A stretch of DNA of 37,186 bases from Clostridiales bacterium (GTDB lineage Bacteria; Bacillota; Clostridia; TANB77; CAG-508), in the NCBI GenBank assembly GCA_003507395.1, contig DNVW01000005.1, positions 1-37,186 on the forward strand. The letters run 5' to 3'. The notes beneath the pieces are model-generated. The model was not told where the DNA came from, made no database searches, and saw only the letters and a program-made list of their open reading frames with translations. Position 1 is the stretch's first letter; each line of letters begins with the position of its first letter. A program made the position numbers and the translations under genes. This document shows, piece by piece, positions 33,188-37,186 of this stretch.

Positions 33188-33538
33188 TTGGAGAAAAAGG
33201 TTCAAATAAGTATGTTATTACAAATATATGGTAAAATGCTTACAGAAAAACAATATGAACTTGCAAATGATTATTACAACAATGATTTATCACTTTCAGA
33301 AATAGCAGAAAATAATAATATAACAAGACAAGCGGTAAGAGATGTTATAAAGAAGGGGGAAAATAAACTTTTCGAATTAGAAGAAAAGCTTTCATTTATG
33401 GATAGGATGTTAAAACAAGATAAGAAGATTCAACAAATTTTAGGAGAGCTATGCAAAATACAAGAGGGGTCATCTGACAAAAAAATTGAGAAGATTCTTA
33501 ACAATGTTACAAAAGAATTAATTTTAATGCGAATATAA
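33188..33538 (+). CDS. ylxM: YlxM, SRP-associated helix-turn-helix protein (UPF0122)
   Basis: 116 aa from the TTG at 33188. The sigma-70 region-4-like HTH is clear: LQIYGKMLTEKQYELANDYY, LSLSEIAENNNITRQAVRDV (about 12-55), then a helical C terminus. In other Firmicutes YlxM modulates the SRP GTPase Ffh. The family begins at about this Leu-Glu-Lys. The AAGGAAGTGATTAG just before it supports TTG 33188 over the GTG at 33179. It is followed by ffh after 18 nt, which is the universal arrangement. Confidence 0.9.
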   Translation: MEKKVQISMLLQIYGKMLTEKQYELANDYYNNDLSLSEIAENNNITRQAVRDVIKKGENKLFELEEKLSFMDRMLKQDKKIQQILGELCKIQEGSSDKKIEKILNNVTKELILMRI

Positions 33539-33556
33539 AGCAAAGGAGAGTTATTA

Positions 33557-34906
33557 ATGGCTTTTGAAGGATTAAGTTCTAAATTACAATCTATAACAAA
33601 TAAATTAAGAGGAAAAACAAGAATTACGGAAGCTGATTTAAAAGAAATGCTAAGAGAGGTAAAACTTGCATTACTAGAAGCAGATGTTAACTATATGATT
33701 GTAAAAGAATTTATAAGTTCTATACAAGAAAAAGCTTTAGGGCAAGATGTTTTGAAATCCCTAACTCCAGGTCAACAAGTTATAAAAATTGTAAAAGATG
33801 AATTAATAGAATTGTTAGGAGGGACAGAGAGCAAAATTAATTTTACTCCAAATCCACCCACTATAATAATGCTAGTGGGACTTCAGGGGTCTGGTAAAAC
33901 AACAACAGCAGGTAAACTAGCAAATCTTTTAAGAAAACAAGGGAAAAAACCATTATTGGTAGCCTGTGATGTGTATAGACCAGCAGCTATAAAGCAATTA
34001 CAAGTAGTTGGAGCACAGTTAAATATCCCAGTATATGCAAATGAAAATTCAAAAGATGTTGTTCATATAGCAAAACAAGCAATAAGTGTAGCAATGAGTA
34101 AATTAAATGATGTAATAATTTTAGATACAGCGGGTCGTTTACATATAGATGAAGAATTAATGACAGAATTAAAAAATATAAAATCAAATGTAAAGCCACA
34201 TGAAATTTTATTAGTTGTAGATAGCATGACAGGTCAAGATGCTGTAAATGTTGCAACATCATTTAATGAACAATTGGGGATAGATGGTGTAATACTTACA
34301 AAATTAGATGGAGATACACGTGGTGGTGCAGCAATTTCTGTAAAGAAGGTAACTAATAGACCTATAAAATTTGCAGCCACAGGAGAAAAACTAAGTGATA
34401 TAGAAGTATTTCATCCAGATAGAATGGCACAAAGAATATTAGGCATGGGAGATGTATTGTCTGTTATAGAAAAGGCAGAAGAAGCATTTGACATAGAAGA
34501 AGCAGAAAAAATAGAAAAACAATTAAAGAAAAAAGAACTGGATTTAGATGACTATTTGATTCAATTAAGGCAAATAAAGAAAATGGGGTCTTTTTCTTCT
34601 TTATTAAAAATGATACCAGGAATGAATCAGCTTAAAGATGTGAAGGTAGATGACAAAGAGTTTGAAAGAATAGAAGCAATTATATGTTCAATGACAAAAG
34701 CCGAAAAGAGAGATCCAAGAATATTGAATGGAAGTAGAAGATTAAGAATTGCTAAAGGTAGTGGAACTACAGTTCAAGAAATAAATAAATTCATGAAATC
34801 TTTTGAAATGACACAAAAAATGATGAAAAAAATGCAAGCAAATAAAGGTGGAATGAAAAATATGCTAAAAGGTATGGACATAGATTCATTAAAAAATATA
34901 AAATAA
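33557..34906 (+). CDS. ffh: signal recognition particle GTPase Ffh (SRP54)
   Basis: Binds signal sequences of nascent membrane proteins together with 4.5S RNA and docks at FtsY. 449 aa: an N domain (1-95), a G domain with the P-loop GLQGSGKTTTAGKLA (about 107-121), DVYRPAAIKQL, ILDTAGRLH and TKLDGDTRGGAA, and a methionine-rich M domain (about 300-449, MGDVLSVIEKAEE, FSSLLKMIPGMNQL, EMTQKMMKKMQ). The length and all motifs are typical. GCAAAGGAG precedes the ATG. Second gene of the operon. Confidence 0.97.
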   Translation: MAFEGLSSKLQSITNKLRGKTRITEADLKEMLREVKLALLEADVNYMIVKEFISSIQEKALGQDVLKSLTPGQQVIKIVKDELIELLGGTESKINFTPNPPTIIMLVGLQGSGKTTTAGKLANLLRKQGKKPLLVACDVYRPAAIKQLQVVGAQLNIPVYANENSKDVVHIAKQAISVAMSKLNDVIILDTAGRLHIDEELMTELKNIKSNVKPHEILLVVDSMTGQDAVNVATSFNEQLGIDGVILTKLDGDTRGGAAISVKKVTNRPIKFAATGEKLSDIEVFHPDRMAQRILGMGDVLSVIEKAEEAFDIEEAEKIEKQLKKKELDLDDYLIQLRQIKKMGSFSSLLKMIPGMNQLKDVKVDDKEFERIEAIICSMTKAEKRDPRILNGSRRLRIAKGSGTTVQEINKFMKSFEMTQKMMKKMQANKGGMKNMLKGMDIDSLKNIK

Positions 34907-34959
34907 GTATTTAATTTTTAACTTATATAAATAAAAGCATTTTGAAAGGGGTGAATTAC

Positions 34960-35193
34960 ATGGTAAAAATAAGATTACAAAGACAAGGTGCAAAAAAAGC
35001 TCCATTTTATCACATAGTTGTTGCTGACTCAAGAAGTCCAAGAGATGGAAAAATAATAGAAAAAATTGGAACATATAATCCAATGACAGAACCATCTACA
35101 ATAGTATTAGATAAAGAAAAAGTAGAACAATGGATTAAAAATGGTGCAAAACCAACAGATTCTGTTAAAGCTTTAATAGAAAAAGCTAAATAA
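34960..35193 (+). CDS. rpsP: 30S ribosomal protein S16
   Basis: 77 aa from the ATG at 34960: MVKIRLQRQGAKKAPFYHIV, VADSRSPRDGK and IGTYNPM are the S16 signatures. The frame is open from an upstream TTG (34942), but GAAAGGGGTG before 34960 and the universal MVKIRL start decide for the ATG. It follows ffh in the usual order. Confidence 0.97.
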   Translation: MVKIRLQRQGAKKAPFYHIVVADSRSPRDGKIIEKIGTYNPMTEPSTIVLDKEKVEQWIKNGAKPTDSVKALIEKAK

Positions 35194-35210
35194 AAAAGGA
35201 GAATTTTATT

Positions 35211-35441
35211 ATGAAAGAAATTCTAGAAAGCATAATACTTAATATTGTAGCAAATAAAGAACAAGTTTCTGTTACAGAAACCATTGAAGAAACAGCTATA
35301 ATATATGAGGTAAAAGTAGCAGAAGAAGATATAGGCAGAATTATAGGAAAGCAAGGAAAAGTTGCTCAAGCTATAAGAACTCTTATAAAATCAATTGGAG
35401 CAAAAGAAAAGAAAAAAATAGTAGTTAAGTTTGTTGGATAA
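35211..35441 (+). CDS. khpA: KH-domain RNA-binding protein KhpA (YlqC)
   Basis: 76 aa, a single KH domain with the GxxG loop in IIGKQGKVAQAIRTLI. In other Firmicutes KhpA dimerises with KhpB and binds many RNAs, affecting cell division and envelope growth. The rpsP-khpA-rimM order is the usual one. AAAAAGGAG precedes the ATG by 6-7 nt. Confidence 0.92.
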   Translation: MKEILESIILNIVANKEQVSVTETIEETAIIYEVKVAEEDIGRIIGKQGKVAQAIRTLIKSIGAKEKKKIVVKFVG

Positions 35442-35453
35442 GAGGATAAGCTA

Positions 35454-35966
35454 ATGCAAAAATATTTTGAAGTTGGTCAAATTGTAAATACATTTGGAAT
35501 AAATGGAGTTGTAAAAGTAAAACCTTTTACAGATGAAATTGAAAGATTTGAAGAATTAAAGTTCGTTTTAATCGAAAAAAATAATCAGCTTGTTAAATAT
35601 GAAATAAAAGAAGTGAAATATCAAAAACAAATGGTATTATTAAAATTAAATGGCATAGACAATATGAATCAAGCAGAAACATTTAAAGGTTGTTATTTAA
35701 AAATAGAAAGAAAATATGCAAAAAAATTGCCAGAAGATACTTATTTTATAGCAGATTTGATAGGGTTAAATGTATATACAGATGAAGGTAAACTATTAGG
35801 AAGATTGGAAGATATATATAATTCAGGAAGTAGCGATATTTATGTTGTAAAAAATGAATTAGGTAAGCAAATACTTTTACCAGCAATAAAAGATGTAATT
35901 AAACAAATAGATTTAAATGATGAGAAAATAGTAGTTCATTTACTTAAAGGTTTGGTGGAGGATTAA
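35454..35966 (+). CDS. rimM: ribosome maturation factor RimM
   Basis: 170 aa. The N-terminal RimM domain (VGQIVNTFGINGVVKVKPFT, about 6-25) precedes a PRC-barrel (about 95-170, DLIGLNVYTDEGKLLG and LLPAIKDVI). It assists 30S head assembly and 16S rRNA processing by binding S19. AGAGGATAAG precedes the ATG. The last codon abuts the trmD start (TAA then ATG). Confidence 0.95.
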   Translation: MQKYFEVGQIVNTFGINGVVKVKPFTDEIERFEELKFVLIEKNNQLVKYEIKEVKYQKQMVLLKLNGIDNMNQAETFKGCYLKIERKYAKKLPEDTYFIADLIGLNVYTDEGKLLGRLEDIYNSGSSDIYVVKNELGKQILLPAIKDVIKQIDLNDEKIVVHLLKGLVED

Positions 35967-36647
35967 ATGAAATTTGATGTGCTTACACTTTTCCCAGAGA
36001 TGTTTGAAACTTTAACCAAAAGCATTACTGGGAAAGCAATAGAAAAAGAGCTAATAAATATAAATTTAATAAATATTAGAGACTTTTCAAAAGATAAACA
36101 CAAAAAGGTAGATGATACACCATATGGTGGTGGCGCAGGAATGGTTATGAAACCAGATGTAGTCTACGACGCATATTTATCTGTAAAAAGTGAAAATGCA
36201 AAAGTAATATATTTATCACCTCAAGGAAAAACACTGAATCAGAATAAAGTAGAAGAACTTGCAAAAGAAAAACATTTAATTTTATTATGTGGCCATTACG
36301 AAGGAATTGACCAAAGGGTATTAGATGAAATTGTAGATGAGGAAATATCTATAGGAGATTATGTTTTAACAGGAGGGGAAATACCAGCAATGGTATTAAT
36401 AGATGCTGTAAGCAGATATATAGATGGAGTTATAAATAAAAATTCAATTGAAGAAGAAACTTTTTCAAATGGACTTTTAGAATATCCTCAATATACAAGA
36501 CCAGAGATATTTTTAGGAAAAAAAGTTCCAGATGTTTTGTTGTCAGGACATCATAAAAATATAAAAAAATGGAGAGAACAGGTTTCTCTTGAAATAACAA
36601 AAAATAAAAGACCAGATTTATTAAAAAAGGAAGGAGGATATCAATAA
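35967..36647 (+). CDS. trmD: tRNA (guanine-37-N1)-methyltransferase
   Basis: 226 aa, the SPOUT-fold enzyme that methylates G37 of tRNAs reading CNN codons and so prevents frameshifting. Motifs: MKFDVLTLFPEMFE, DDTPYGGGAGMVMKPD, LLCGHYEGIDQRV, and the trefoil-knot region EEISIGDYVLTGGEIPAMVL. The enzyme is about 20 residues shorter than E. coli TrmD, normal for Clostridia. Its stop overlaps the rplS start by one base (TAATG). Confidence 0.96.
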   Translation: MKFDVLTLFPEMFETLTKSITGKAIEKELININLINIRDFSKDKHKKVDDTPYGGGAGMVMKPDVVYDAYLSVKSENAKVIYLSPQGKTLNQNKVEELAKEKHLILLCGHYEGIDQRVLDEIVDEEISIGDYVLTGGEIPAMVLIDAVSRYIDGVINKNSIEEETFSNGLLEYPQYTRPEIFLGKKVPDVLLSGHHKNIKKWREQVSLEITKNKRPDLLKKEGGYQ

Positions 36648-37174
36648 TGGATATCATAAAATCAATAGAACATGAACAATTGAAAAATAAGATACCAGAA
36701 CTTAGAGTTGGAAATACTGTAAAAGTACATCAAAGAATTAAAGAAGGCAACAGAGAAAGAGTTCAAGTATTTGAAGGAATTATAATAAAAAAACAAGGAG
36801 GAGGAGTAAATGCTACATTTACTGTAAGAAAAATAGCTTACGGTGTAGGTGTAGAAAAAACATTTATGGTACATTCTCCAATGATTGAGAAAGTAGAAAT
36901 AGTAAGAGTAGGAAAGGCAAGAAGAGCTAAATTATATTACCTAAGAGACAGAGTGGGAAAAGCTGCTAAGACTAAGGAAAATATAGGCGCAAGAATAGAA
37001 AACAAAGAAATTACTATTAAAGAAGAAATGGTAGAAGAACCTATTTCAGAAGAAACAACTACTCCTGTAGAAAATGCAACAGAAGAAGCACCAGCAGTAG
37101 AAACAGAAAATCCAGTAGTAGAAGAAGTAGTTGATACAGTAAAAGAAGACAAAGTTGATGAAGTAAAAGAATAA
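36647..37174 (+). CDS. rplS: 50S ribosomal protein L19 with an acidic C-terminal tail
   Basis: The first ~115 residues are ordinary L19: VGNTVKVHQRIKEGNRERVQ, FEGIIIKKQGGGVNATFTVR, and VRRGKARRAKLYYLRDRVGK-like sequence (here RVGKARRAKLYYLRDRVGK). A further ~60 residues, rich in Glu, Val, Thr and Pro (PISEETTTPVENATEEAP and on), form an extension beyond the usual ~115 aa. L19 sits at the 30S/50S interface. GGAAGGAGG lies before the ATG, inside the end of trmD. The gene ends just before the window edge. Confidence 0.95.
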   Translation: MDIIKSIEHEQLKNKIPELRVGNTVKVHQRIKEGNRERVQVFEGIIIKKQGGGVNATFTVRKIAYGVGVEKTFMVHSPMIEKVEIVRVGKARRAKLYYLRDRVGKAAKTKENIGARIENKEITIKEEMVEEPISEETTTPVENATEEAPAVETENPVVEEVVDTVKEDKVDEVKE

Positions 37175-37186
37175 TAAAAAAAGTGG

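Noticed and set aside
1830..36874. Many further open frames of 60-150 codons on the opposite strand of large genes
   Set aside because: They lie fully inside well-supported genes, lack ribosome-binding sites and have Ser/Leu/Phe-rich shadow composition typical of AT-rich antisense frames.

Overview
The window is very AT-rich, with A/T-ending codons throughout. It carries sporulation genes (spoIIP, cotJA, cotJB, a split cotJC) beside a standard Firmicutes housekeeping order (ylxM-ffh-rpsP-khpA-rimM-trmD-rplS; recJ-rel-hisS). This points to an endospore-forming, probably anaerobic low-GC Firmicute of the class Clostridia. No rRNA, tRNA or CRISPR array was recognised.

Layout. 1-15.3 kb is chromosomal: recJ, bifunctional rel, an MBL-fold hydrolase and hisS; spoIIP; a convergent monofunctional transglycosylase; a frameshifted MFS transporter; glucan phosphorylase and pyruvate kinase; an acyl-ACP thioesterase; and the cotJ spore-coat operon. 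From 29.3 kb the chromosome resumes with the rest of cotJC, a PflA-like radical SAM enzyme, a ThyX-like flavoprotein, a minus-strand YgjP-type metallopeptidase, then the SRP/ribosome-maturation operon through rplS.

The main discovery is that cotJC (spore-coat manganese catalase) is cut in two by a 14,031-bp element (15287-29327). The 5' part (15101-15296) ends in the first metal-ligand motif. The remaining 3' part lies 14 kb downstream (29318-29755). Both junctions carry the same 10-bp core, ACAGAAGAAT. Joining them at the core restores an uninterrupted 207-codon gene with all expected Mn-catalase ligands. The element encodes a large serine recombinase near its right end, and its own two ends joined together form a roughly 50-bp imperfect inverted repeat, as expected of a serine-recombinase attP. 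This is the architecture of the sigK 'skin' element and of SPbeta in spsM: a gene kept broken in vegetative cells and probably repaired in the terminally differentiating mother cell. A 45-codon ORF just upstream of the recombinase, behind a promoter and a leader terminator, is a candidate directionality factor.

The element's cargo looks like a self-contained envelope-sensing module, not a phage: two sensor-kinase-type genes (each broken by a +1 frameshift at a CGG triplet), a NarL-family response regulator, a membrane-anchored Ig-like surface protein, and an operon of a small membrane protein, a DUF4428-like zinc-ribbon protein, a lipoprotein, an SPFH-SHOCT protein, a double-zinc-ribbon membrane protein and a membrane-anchored unknown. 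Two nearly identical ~50-bp regulatory regions (18073 and 20432) precede the surface-protein gene and the operon, which suggests that one regulator drives both.
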